Shown: one piece after another, positions 7,751 to 15,559 of the stretch
Position numbering within the stretch: position 1 is the stretch's first letter
How the letters are laid out: the number at the start of each line of letters is the position of its first letter
Assembly: GCF_030272895.1 (NCBI RefSeq)
Contig: NZ_JALRNF010000062.1
Coordinates: forward strand, 1-19,271
From: Pseudomonas sp. BGr12
GTDB lineage: Bacteria > Pseudomonadota > Gammaproteobacteria > Pseudomonadales > Pseudomonadaceae
Direction of reading: 5' to 3'
DNA length: 19,271 nt
Position numbers and translations under genes: made by a program
The notes under the pieces: model-generated
Told to the model about the DNA's origin: nothing
The model's input: the letters and a program-made list of their open reading frames with translations, nothing else
Database searches by the model: none

Positions 7751-8819
7751 AGACACCTCCCTTGACGTGACTGAACGCACGCACTGCGTCCACCACAACG
7801 GCCAGGGCCTCTGGCGTGGTCGCCGGGTGCAGGTCCCTGCCCAGATTGAACACATGGCCAAAACCCGCCGAGGGTGGGCCGAAGGCCTGCAGGGTGCGCT
7901 GCACTTCGCGACGGATGCAGGCCTCATCGCCCAGCAGCGCAGCCGGGTCGAGATTGCCCTGCAAGGCCACGCTGTTGCCCACCAGCTGCCGGGCCAGGCC
8001 CAGGTCGCAGCGCGGATCGAGCCCCAGGCAATCGACGCCGCTGTCGGCCATGCTGCCGAGCCACTGGCTGGCACCCTGGGCATGGAGGATCACCGGGACC
8101 CGCAGGCCCTGGTGGGTCTTGTGCAGGCGGGCCAGCACTTCACGCACATAGAACAGGGAGAAACGCTGGTAGACACCATCGGCCAGGGCACCGGCAAAGG
8201 GATCGAGCAGCATCACCACCTGGGCACCGGATTCTATCTGAGCGTTGAGTGAGGCAGCCACTGCCCGGCTGGTGGTCTGCAGCAGGCGATGGAGCAACTC
8301 CGGTCGCCGGTAGAGCATTTTCTTGATCAGCTGGAAATCCCCCGGCGGCCCGCCTTCGACCATGTAGCAAGCCAGGCTCCAGGGGCTGCCGGCCACACCG
8401 ATCAGCGCGGCCCGGCCGGCCAGCGCGTGGCGCGACTGCGCCACCGCCTGGCAGAGGTATTCCAGGGCCTGGGGCTCAGGTACCCGCAGGCGCTTGATCG
8501 CCGTTTCATCGCGCAACGGGTGACGCAACCGCGGCCCTTCGCCGGCGACGAAATACAGGCCCAGGCCCATGGCATCGGCAAGCATGAGCATGTCGTGGGC
8601 GACGACCGCCGCATCCAGGTTGAACCGTTGTACCGGCTGCACGGTGGCTTCGCTGGCATACGCCGGTGTCTTGTACAGCGACAACAGGCTGCCCGCCCGG
8701 GCGCGCAGGGCCCGGTACTCCGGCAGGTGGCGACCGGCCTGGCCCATCAGCCAGACCGGCGTGCGGACCACCGGCTGACGCAGCAGGGCCTTGATGAAGG
8801 ATTTAGTGTGCAAGGACAT
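7743..8819 (-). CDS. Uroporphyrinogen decarboxylase (HemE/UroD) paralogue with altered active site
   Basis: TIM-barrel protein of 358 residues, clearly of the UroD family. It has GQAGRHLPEY (26-35), AMGLGLYF (83-90), GSPWSLACYMVEGG (144-157), ALQGNLDP (285-292) and GHVFNLG (321-327). True HemE removes four carboxyls from uroporphyrinogen III. Here the first Arg of the RQAGRYLPEY motif (Arg37 in human UroD) is Gly26, and the His of NLGHG (human His339) is Arg328. The second Arg (Arg30), the Asp of the HDML segment (Asp76) and Tyr152 remain. It is therefore probably not the housekeeping heme enzyme but a decarboxylase or related enzyme for another substrate. The ATG at 8819 is chosen over a GTG three bases upstream; both have poor ribosome sites. 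It is fifth in the operon. Confidence 0.88.
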   Translation of the reverse strand: MSLHTKSFIKALLRQPVVRTPVWLMGQAGRHLPEYRALRARAGSLLSLYKTPAYASEATVQPVQRFNLDAAVVAHDMLMLADAMGLGLYFVAGEGPRLRHPLRDETAIKRLRVPEPQALEYLCQAVAQSRHALAGRAALIGVAGSPWSLACYMVEGGPPGDFQLIKKMLYRRPELLHRLLQTTSRAVAASLNAQIESGAQVVMLLDPFAGALADGVYQRFSLFYVREVLARLHKTHQGLRVPVILHAQGASQWLGSMADSGVDCLGLDPRCDLGLARQLVGNSVALQGNLDPAALLGDEACIRREVQRTLQAFGPPSAGFGHVFNLGRDLHPATTPEALAVVVDAVRAFSHVKGGVYA

Positions 8820-8861
8820 CACTCATGCTGGATGGACGAGATGGGTTGGAATGTCCGCACG

Positions 8862-9545
8862 TCAGTGGCGGCGCGATACCGCATCGGCAATCTCGCGGCG
8901 CAGGGCCGAGACGGTGGCGCGATAGTCGTGCTGGGCGAATATCGCCGTGCCGGCGACGAACATATCGGCACCCGCTGCGGCGACTTGACCGATGGTTTCA
9001 AGATTGACCCCACCGTCAACTTCCAGGCGGATGTCGCGCCCACAGTCATCGATCAGCTTGCGCGCTGCGGCGATCTTGGGCAACACCGAAGGGATGAAGC
9101 GCTGGCCGCCAAAGCCCGGGTTCACTGACATCAGCAGGATCAGGTCGAGCTTGTCCAGCAGGTAACGGGCGGCGTCCAGGGTACTGGCCGGGTTGAACAC
9201 CAGGCCCGCCTTGCAACCCAGGTCCTTGATCAGTTGCACCGAGCGGTCCAGGTGCAGGGTGGCCTCCGGGTGGATGGAGATATAGTCGGCACCCGCCTCG
9301 GCGAACGCCTGGATCATGCTGTCCACCGGCGTCACCATCAGGTGCACGTCGATCGGCGCGGTGATGCCGTGACTGCGCAAGGCCTTGCAGAACTGCGGGC
9401 CCATGGTCAGGTTGGGAACGTAGTGGTTGTCCATCACATCGATATGGATGACATCGGCACCAGCAGCCAGTACCTGCTCGGCCTCCTCACCCAGCCGGGC
9501 GAAGTCGGCAGCCAGAATCGAAGGTGCAATCCAGAACTCTTTCAC
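8862..9545 (-). CDS. Ribulose-phosphate 3-epimerase family protein, probable operon-specific paralogue
   Basis: TIM-barrel epimerase of 227 residues, normal Rpe length. The family interconverts D-ribulose 5-phosphate and D-xylulose 5-phosphate. The active site looks intact: Ser9 (APSIL), His34 and Asp36 in [13 protein letters not shown], His68 (DVHLM), Asp177 (EVDGGVN), and the phosphate-binding segments NPGFGGQ (142-148) and VAGTAIF (197-203). The start is GTG at 9545 with GGAG upstream; the nearby ATG is out of frame. It follows the hydrolase after 12 bases. Being inside a dedicated biosynthetic-looking operon, it is probably a second copy serving that pathway. The Pseudomonas housekeeping rpe usually lies elsewhere, near gph and trpE. 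Confidence 0.92.
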   Translation of the reverse strand: MKEFWIAPSILAADFARLGEEAEQVLAAGADVIHIDVMDNHYVPNLTMGPQFCKALRSHGITAPIDVHLMVTPVDSMIQAFAEAGADYISIHPEATLHLDRSVQLIKDLGCKAGLVFNPASTLDAARYLLDKLDLILLMSVNPGFGGQRFIPSVLPKIAAARKLIDDCGRDIRLEVDGGVNLETIGQVAAAGADMFVAGTAIFAQHDYRATVSALRREIADAVSRRH

Positions 9546-9557
9546 GCGTGTACTCCA

Positions 9558-10484
9558 TTACTCATTGACTAGTCGTTGTCGCGGCCCGGCCTCACCCTGC
9601 CCCAGCGCGCTGTTGATCTGCTCGATCAACCCCGGCTGCGGCGTGTCCAGGTGAAAGTGATGACCACCGTCATGCCAGGACACCCGGGTATCGGGCGGCA
9701 AGGCGCTTTTGCGTTTGTCGAATGCGCCGCCGGCGAACAGGCCCTGGCGCCCGAGCATCAGGTGCAACGGGCAGGTGATCTGGGAGAGAAACTCACAGGC
9801 CTGGCGCTCGGTCAGTTGCAGCGGCTCGGGCAGCACCAGACGCGGGTCGTGGCGCCAGCGATAGCCCTGGCCCAGGTTGATCAGGTCGCGCATGGCCAGC
9901 AACCGGGCGCCTTCGGCACAGAGGCTGCCATCGATGCTGTTGCGTCGTTCGTCGATGGCGGCTTCCAGGCTGCTGAACTGGGCCTGCTCGGGGCCGCTGA
10001 AACCGTGCAGGCGGGTGCGCAAGGCCAGGCGCAACAGGCGCTGGGACTTGCGCAAGTGCTCGACGGTGCCGCCTTCGGCGACGGTGAAGGGTGCGCCCAT
10101 GCCATCGATGAACACCATGCTGTCGATGGTGCGGTTCATGGCTGCCAGAATCGACGCCACGCCAGTGCCCATGGAGTGCCCCAGCACCGAAAAACGCTTC
10201 CAGCCCAGGCACTCGACCAGGGCATTCATGTCGTCGGCGTGTTCCCACAGGTAGTAGCCGCTGTCGGCCCGACGGTGCTCGGAGCGCCCATGCCCGGCCA
10301 GGTCCGGTGCCACCACGAAGCAGCTGCGCAGCAACGGCGCGATGCGTTCGAAGGACGCCGCGTTATCCAGCCAGCCATGCAGCGCGAGCACCGGATAACC
10401 ACCCTCGTTGCCAAAGGTGCGCAAGGCAAAGTGATTGCCGTTGACATCCAGCGACTGATCGCGCCCGGCGTTGATCGCACTCAT
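9558..10484 (-). CDS. Alpha/beta-hydrolase fold protein
   Basis: Serine hydrolase of 308 residues. The oxyanion-hole segment LALHGWLDN is at 33-41. The nucleophile elbow LGHSMG holds Ser104, and a C-terminal His (275 or 276) lies in DGGHHFHLD. A probable lid region spans about 135-240. No signal peptide is visible, so it is likely cytoplasmic. The ATG at 10484 is chosen because GGAGG lies seven bases upstream; the open frame above it is antisense to the spacer and the end of the ligase gene. It is separated from the ligase by 19 bases and from the epimerase by 12. In context it could release a product from the carrier protein as a thioesterase or cleave an ester intermediate. The exact reaction cannot be read from the sequence. 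Confidence 0.88.
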   Translation of the reverse strand: MSAINAGRDQSLDVNGNHFALRTFGNEGGYPVLALHGWLDNAASFERIAPLLRSCFVVAPDLAGHGRSEHRRADSGYYLWEHADDMNALVECLGWKRFSVLGHSMGTGVASILAAMNRTIDSMVFIDGMGAPFTVAEGGTVEHLRKSQRLLRLALRTRLHGFSGPEQAQFSSLEAAIDERRNSIDGSLCAEGARLLAMRDLINLGQGYRWRHDPRLVLPEPLQLTERQACEFLSQITCPLHLMLGRQGLFAGGAFDKRKSALPPDTRVSWHDGGHHFHLDTPQPGLIEQINSALGQGEAGPRQRLVNE

Positions 10485-10503
10485 GCCTGGTCCTCCCGGG
10501 AAA

Positions 10504-12081
10504 TCATCCAGCGATCTCCAGTTGTGCACTGCGTGCCATGTGCTGCAACAGTTGCAGGTCGAACTTGCCATTGGCCGTGCGTGGCAACGCGCCCTCGATA
10601 TTGATCGACAACGGCACCTTGTGCGCTTCCAGGCCCTGCCGGCAGCGCTCGAGCAGATACTCGGCGCTGATGCTGATGCCCTGGGCCAGGGTCACGAAGG
10701 CACACAAGCCCTCGCCGACCGCCGCCTGCTCGACACCGACCACCACCGCAGCCTCGATGCCCTCGATCGTATAGAAGAAGTGCTCCACCTCGCTGGGGCT
10801 GACCTTCATGCCCCGCGACTTGATCATGTGGTCCATGCGTCCGCGGAAATACAGGTAGCCGTCTTCATCCAGGCTGCAATAATCGCCGGTGTAAAGCACG
10901 TTCTCGCCCGGGTAGCGCCCGGGCTTGAGCTTGAGCGCGGTAGCCGCCGGGTTACGCCAGTAACCGGCCATGACCGTGGCGCCACGGATCACCAGCTGGC
11001 CGACCTGGTGCGGCTGATCGATGCGCCGGTCCTGGTCGTCCACCAGCCACAGCTCGGTATTGGGTATGGCGATGCCGACACTGCCCGGCTTGTCGTCGAT
11101 GTCTTCCGGCGGCAGGTAGGTGCAGCGCTTGCATTCGGTCAGGCCGTACATCGAGAAAATCAGCGCCTGGGGAAATAGCGCTTTCATCTGGGCGATATGC
11201 GACGGCTTGAGGGCGGCGCCGGTATTGGTGACCATGCGCACATCGGCGAACACCGACTCGCGCTTGCACGCATACTCGTACAGCAGGCTCAGCATGGTCG
11301 GCACGAACGGAATCACCGTGACCTGGTACTGGCGGATCTTCTTGATCAGGAAGATCGGCCAGGTGAACTCCTTCTCCAGCACCAGGGTGGCCCCGGCATT
11401 GATCGACATGATCATCTGGTACAGGCCGTAGTCGAATGACAATGGCAGAGAGCAGAGGACGTTGTCGGTCTCGTTGTAACCCAGGTAAGTGTGCAGCGAC
11501 TGCAGCGCCGCCAGCATGTTGCGATGGGTCAGCATCACGCCCTTGGGCATGCCGGTGGAGCCTGAGGTATAGATAATCGCCGCCAGGTCCAGGTCCAGGT
11601 TGCCGCTTGGCAGCGGCACCCCGGCGCCCTGCCCCAGCAGGCTCTCGAAGGTCTGGGCCACGGTCGAGCCCGGGGCACCGTCGAGCAGCACGATCAGCCT
11701 GAGGTGGGCCAGGTCTGCAATGCTGGTGGGCAGGCTGGCGACCTTGTCGGTGGTGGTGATCAGCACCGACGCCTCGGCATCGCGGACGATGTAGTCGAGG
11801 GTCTCCGCCGGGGTTTCCAGGCCGACATTGACCACCACGCCACCGGCCTTGAGGATGCCCCAGAAGGCGCAGACCGTCTCCACCCGGTTGCCCAGGCACA
11901 CCACCACGCGCTCCTGGCGCTGCAGGCCGTTGACTTGCAGCCCCGCTGCCAGGCGCGCACTGGCTTCGTCCAGTTGCGCGTACGTGTAGGTTTCATCGGC
12001 ATAGATAATTGCCGGTTTGTCCGGATGCAGGCCGCTGCGAGTCTCCAGCACATCCTGCAACAGCACCTCAGACGCTTTCAT
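10504..12081 (-). CDS. AMP-forming acyl ligase (adenylation enzyme), exosortase-A-associated ligase-like
   Basis: ANL-superfamily enzyme of 525 residues that activates a carboxylic acid as acyl-adenylate and passes it to CoA or a carrier protein. The P-loop YTSGSTGMPKG is at 171-181 and MYGLTECKRCTYLPP at 311-325. YTGD is at 397-400, the hinge GRMDHMIKSRGMKVSPSE at 414-431, and the catalytic Lys506 in PRTANGKFD. From memory, the YGLTE...TYLPP segment resembles the ligases of exosortase-A loci. The ATG at 12081 has GAGG upstream and overlaps the end of the decarboxylase-ACP gene by 14 bases, so translation is probably coupled. The likely acceptor is therefore the fused carrier domain next door. 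The substrate acid is unknown. Confidence 0.92.
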   Translation of the reverse strand: MKASEVLLQDVLETRSGLHPDKPAIIYADETYTYAQLDEASARLAAGLQVNGLQRQERVVVCLGNRVETVCAFWGILKAGGVVVNVGLETPAETLDYIVRDAEASVLITTTDKVASLPTSIADLAHLRLIVLLDGAPGSTVAQTFESLLGQGAGVPLPSGNLDLDLAAIIYTSGSTGMPKGVMLTHRNMLAALQSLHTYLGYNETDNVLCSLPLSFDYGLYQMIMSINAGATLVLEKEFTWPIFLIKKIRQYQVTVIPFVPTMLSLLYEYACKRESVFADVRMVTNTGAALKPSHIAQMKALFPQALIFSMYGLTECKRCTYLPPEDIDDKPGSVGIAIPNTELWLVDDQDRRIDQPHQVGQLVIRGATVMAGYWRNPAATALKLKPGRYPGENVLYTGDYCSLDEDGYLYFRGRMDHMIKSRGMKVSPSEVEHFFYTIEGIEAAVVVGVEQAAVGEGLCAFVTLAQGISISAEYLLERCRQGLEAHKVPLSINIEGALPRTANGKFDLQLLQHMARSAQLEIAG

Positions 12082-13669
12082 GCTGCACCTCGACAACCTC
12101 CAGGGAACGCTGCACGCCGTTGATCTGGCGGTGAGCATCGATATAGCCGGCCAGGGTCGCCACGGTATTGAAATGCCGCGGGACGATGGTGTCCGGGTTG
12201 ACGAAGAAGCCTTCGATCTCGTCCTCCAGGCTGATCAACAGCTCCATGGAGGTCAGCGAATCCAGGCCCAGGTCGTCACGCAAATGGGAGTCGGCATGGA
12301 CCACCGTGCTTTCCGGCAACTTCAATACCACGCGCAAGATGTCGATGAGCTGGCGCTGGGTCGCCGCCTGGGCCGTGGCCGATGGCTGGCTGGCCGCGGG
12401 CGCCGCGAGCATCGCCTGCAGCGGCACGTCGACATGGCTGTCGCGGATCTCCACGGCGCTCTGCCGCGCACGAACCAGGAACAACTGGCCGTTGCTCACC
12501 AGCACCTCGGCCGGATGACCATGGCTGTGGAACAGGGTCGGTGACGCCGTCGGGCCGTAGGCGCCGGAAGCGGTAACGGCAAGCAGGTCGCCTTCGTGCA
12601 GGGTTTCCAGTTGCACGTCGCGCCCGAGCAGGTCGTCGGGGCTGCACAGCGGTCCGGAGACATGGTATTCGCATAGCGGCGCGCCACAGGTGCCACTGGC
12701 CTTGACGATACGGAAGTTGCGCTTGAGCACCTGGCCGCTACCCGCCGCCGCGCCATGACAGTTGGTACCGCCATCGGTGACGGCGAAGGTTTTGCCGTGG
12801 TTTTCCTTGATGTTGTCCACCGTCACCAGCAAGGCCCCGCACTTGCCGGCGATGAAACGCCCCGACTCGAGGATGATCCGGGTACGCGGGAATTCCTGGT
12901 GGAAGGCGTTGAACAAGGGCGCCAGCAACTGTTTGAGCTCGACGGTGTCGAGTTCTTGTTCGTTCTCGTAGTACTTGATGCCCAGGCCACCGCCGACATC
13001 GACCATGCGCATGTCCAGCTGATGACGGCGGGACAGGCTGCGAAACAGCTCAAGGATGTAGGCGGCGTTGTCGTACACCGACCGCGCATCGAGGATCTTG
13101 GTGCCGTTATAGACGTGGATGCCCTTGATACGGATGTTGGGCAGCGCCAGGTACTCGGCGAAGTTGGCCACCGCGGTATCTTCCTGGATACCGAAGTGGG
13201 TCGGCCGCCCGCCCATCTTCCAGGGCGAACCTGCGGCCGAGAAATTCGGATTGATACGGATGGCCACCGGTGCATCACAGCCCAGCTCCCCAGCCAGGGC
13301 CGACAACTTGCGCAGCTCGCTCTCGGATTCGACGACGATGGCGAACACCCCCACTTCCAGGGCCCGGCGGTGTTCCTCGGGCTTCTTGTAGGGGCCCAGG
13401 AAGATGATGTCCTGGGGCGCCACGCCGGCCTTGAGGGCAATCTCCAGTTCGCCCAGCGAACAGACTTCGGTGTTGCCGCCGTAAGAACGGATCAGTTTGA
13501 CCAGGGACAGGTTGGGGTTGACCTTCAGCGCATAGAAGATGTCCACGCAGTCCGGTAATGCGTTGCGCAATTCGCTGAAACTGCTGCGCAACACGGTTTC
13601 ATCGTAGAGGTAGGTCGGTGTCCCGAACGTCGCTTTGGCCTGGAGGACGAGTTCCTTGGAAAGCTTCAT
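12068..13669 (-). CDS. PLP-dependent decarboxylase (Orn/DAP/Arg type) fused to acyl carrier protein
   Basis: Two-domain protein of 533 residues. Residues 1-415 are a fold-type III (alanine-racemase-like barrel) decarboxylase. PLP-binding Lys49 is in FYALKVNPN, the glycine loop DVGGGLG at 224-230, ESGR at 268-271, catalytic Cys342 in SGPLCSPDDLL, and the late ASGAYGP motif at 367-373. An Ala/Gln/Pro-rich linker (about 418-440) leads to an acyl carrier domain (about 438-515) with phosphopantetheine site Ser471 in DDLGLDSLTSMELL. The decarboxylase half is like those of exosortase-A loci and like BtrK, which acts on glutamate bound to a separate carrier. The start has GGGAG upstream. It is first gene of the operon. 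Fusion suggests decarboxylation of a carrier-bound amino acid; the substrate is unknown. Confidence 0.92.
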   Translation of the reverse strand: MKLSKELVLQAKATFGTPTYLYDETVLRSSFSELRNALPDCVDIFYALKVNPNLSLVKLIRSYGGNTEVCSLGELEIALKAGVAPQDIIFLGPYKKPEEHRRALEVGVFAIVVESESELRKLSALAGELGCDAPVAIRINPNFSAAGSPWKMGGRPTHFGIQEDTAVANFAEYLALPNIRIKGIHVYNGTKILDARSVYDNAAYILELFRSLSRRHQLDMRMVDVGGGLGIKYYENEQELDTVELKQLLAPLFNAFHQEFPRTRIILESGRFIAGKCGALLVTVDNIKENHGKTFAVTDGGTNCHGAAAGSGQVLKRNFRIVKASGTCGAPLCEYHVSGPLCSPDDLLGRDVQLETLHEGDLLAVTASGAYGPTASPTLFHSHGHPAEVLVSNGQLFLVRARQSAVEIRDSHVDVPLQAMLAAPAASQPSATAQAATQRQLIDILRVVLKLPESTVVHADSHLRDDLGLDSLTSMELLISLEDEIEGFFVNPDTIVPRHFNTVATLAGYIDAHRQINGVQRSLEVVEVQHESV

Positions 13670-14120
13670 TCTGTTGCTCCCATCGTTCTTATAGTGTGCC
13701 GCCCAGGCAGCTGGCTCGGTCCTGGCGTGTAAGCACCGTCGCACAAGCGCTATGGCGGATTGGCGTCAATCTGGCGTTGCGCATCACTGACACGATCCGA
13801 GGATCGAATCAAAAACTTTGCGCGCAAAGTTTGTCGAAATTTTGCGACCGGCCTGGCGGTGATGTCAAGGTAATTCCATGGGCAACGCGCTGCGTCACAA
13901 GGACACAGCATTGAACGAATCCCCCTACAGAACAGCGTTAATTTGCCGCACTTTGTCCGTATCAGTGCAGGTAATGCGCCGTGAATATGGGGTGTTTATC
14001 TGATCCGCAGTTCTTCCTGGATTCTGAGTCTGTTTTGCCTGGCGACAGCTTCCTACAGTCTGCGCCTGCATCTTGCCCCCTTCGGCAAGACAAGCCTTAT
14101 AAGGAACTGGGGAACTAGCG
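13670..14120. promoter_or_regulatory. 451-bp divergent control region between biosynthetic operon and ccoN
   Basis: No credible gene lies here. It holds three adjacent inverted repeats at 13793-13848 (listed separately). A TCTTGCC/GGCAAGA hairpin with a six-base loop occurs in the ccoN leader (14071-14090), and a CCTTATAAGG palindrome at 14095-14104. On the minus strand a TATAAG lies about 20 bases before the decarboxylase start but lacks a good -35. I searched for an ANR/FNR box (TTGAT-N4-ATCAA) and for a sigma-54 -24/-12 element and found neither. Confidence 0.6.
13793..13848. promoter_or_regulatory. Cluster of three inverted repeats, candidate operator of the biosynthetic operon
   Basis: The core is a perfect 20-bp palindrome, AAACTTTGCGCGCAAAGTTT (13813-13832). 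Left of it is CGATCC-GA-GGATCG (13793-13806), also perfect. Directly right of it is an imperfect 16-bp repeat GTCGAAATTTTGCGAC (13833-13848; six of eight positions pair). A palindrome of this size suits a dimeric MarR-type regulator, and the operon ends with one. It lies 144 bases upstream of the decarboxylase start and 288 bases upstream of ccoN. The assignment to that regulator is inference. Confidence 0.5.
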
Positions 14121-15548
14121 ATGAGCTCACATCAACAGGCGCAGGCCTATAACTACAAGGTGGTCCGACAATTCACCATCATGACCGTGGTCTGGGGCAT
14201 CGTCGGTATGGCCATGGGCGTGTGGATCGCCTCGCAACTGGTCTGGCCGGACCTCAACCTCGACCTGCCCTGGACCAGCTTCGGTCGCCTGCGGCCCCTG
14301 CACACCAGCCTGGTGATCTTCGGCTTTGCCGGCAGCGCGCAGTTCGCCGCCAGCTACTACGCGGTGCAGCGCACCTGCCAGGTGCGCCTGTTCAGCGACA
14401 AGCTGGCCGCCTTCACCTTCTGGGGCTGGCAGGCGACCATCGTGATCATGCTGGTCAGCCTGCCCCTGGGCCTGACCACCACCAAGGAATACGCCGAGAT
14501 CGAATTCACCGGCGCGGTGTGGATGGCCATTGTCTGGGTGGTCTACGGCATCGTGTTCTTCGCCACGCTGATGCGCCGCAAGGCCAAGCATATCTATGTC
14601 GGCAACTGGTTCTTCGGCGCCTTCATCGTGGTGATCGCCATGTTGCATGTGGTCAACCACCTGTCGATTCCGGTCAGCTGGTTCAAGTCCTACCCGGTCT
14701 ACTCCGGCGCCACCGACGCCATGGTCCAGTGGTGGTATGGTCATAACGCCGTGGGTTTCTTCCTCACCACGGGCTTTCTGGGCATGATGTATTACTTCGT
14801 GCCCAAGCAAGTCGGTCGCCCGGTGTACTCCTATCGCCTGTCGATCGTGCACTTCTGGGCGCTGATCACCCTGTACATCTGGGCCGGCCCCCACCACCTG
14901 CACTACACCGCCCTGCCGGACTGGGCGCAGTCGCTGGGCATGGCCATGTCGCTGATCCTCCTGGCACCGAGCTGGGGCGGCATGATCAACGGCATGATGA
15001 CCCTCTCGGGCGCCTGGCATAAGCTGCGCACCGACCCGATCCTGCGCTTTCTGGTGCTGTCCCTGGCGTTCTACGGCATGTCGACCTTCGAAGGTCCGAT
15101 GATGGCGATCAAGACCGTCAACGCCCTGTCGCACTACACCGACTGGACCATCGGCCACGTACACGCCGGCGCCCTGGGCTGGGTGGCGATGATCACCTTC
15201 GGCGCGTTGTACCATATGATTCCGAAGATCTTCGGCCGCGAGCGGATGCACAGCATCGGCCTGATCAACCTGCACTTCTGGCTGGCCACCATCGGCACCG
15301 TGCTGTACATCGCCTCGATGTGGGTCAACGGCATCACCCAGGGCCTGATGTGGCGCGCCACCAACGATGACGGTACCCTGACCTACTCCTTCGTCGAGGC
15401 CCTGGTGGCCAGCCATCCGGGCTTTATCGTGCGCTTCACTGGCGGCGTGTTTTTCCTCAGCGGCATGCTGCTGATGGCCTACAACACCTGGCGCACGGTG
15501 CGGGTGGCCGACGAGAAGCTGGCACTTGCCAATGCCAGCATGGCGTAA
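14121..15548 (+). CDS. ccoN: cbb3-type cytochrome c oxidase subunit I (CcoN), orphan copy
   Basis: Catalytic membrane subunit of a high-affinity terminal oxidase, 475 residues with about 12 membrane helices. All expected ligands are present: His61 and His348 for the low-spin heme, His346 for heme b3, and His208, His258 and His259 for CuB. The cross-linked Tyr252 (LYIWAGPHH) and Glu324 are also present. As I recall, these sit exactly one residue after the P. stutzeri numbering. The ATG has GGGGA eight bases upstream. No ccoO or ccoP follows, only a small CcoQ-like gene. This resembles the orphan ccoN genes of P. aeruginosa (ccoN3, and ccoN4 with its small partner), whose products pair with subunits from the main operons. 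Which orphan isoform it matches cannot be decided here. Confidence 0.95.
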   Translation: MSSHQQAQAYNYKVVRQFTIMTVVWGIVGMAMGVWIASQLVWPDLNLDLPWTSFGRLRPLHTSLVIFGFAGSAQFAASYYAVQRTCQVRLFSDKLAAFTFWGWQATIVIMLVSLPLGLTTTKEYAEIEFTGAVWMAIVWVVYGIVFFATLMRRKAKHIYVGNWFFGAFIVVIAMLHVVNHLSIPVSWFKSYPVYSGATDAMVQWWYGHNAVGFFLTTGFLGMMYYFVPKQVGRPVYSYRLSIVHFWALITLYIWAGPHHLHYTALPDWAQSLGMAMSLILLAPSWGGMINGMMTLSGAWHKLRTDPILRFLVLSLAFYGMSTFEGPMMAIKTVNALSHYTDWTIGHVHAGALGWVAMITFGALYHMIPKIFGRERMHSIGLINLHFWLATIGTVLYIASMWVNGITQGLMWRATNDDGTLTYSFVEALVASHPGFIVRFTGGVFFLSGMLLMAYNTWRTVRVADEKLALANASMA

Positions 15549-15559
15549 GGAGCAGGCCG

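Noticed and set aside
7743..8819. Housekeeping hemE
   Set aside because: Two key active-site residues are replaced and the gene sits inside a specialised operon, so a paralogue with another role is more likely. I left the gene symbol empty.
12755..13558. Plus-strand open frame of 267 codons
   Set aside because: It is complementary to the PLP decarboxylase domain and shows no family features.
13850..14120. ANR/FNR box expected before a cbb3 oxidase gene
   Set aside because: I read the region for TTGAT-N4-ATCAA and near matches and found none good enough to report.
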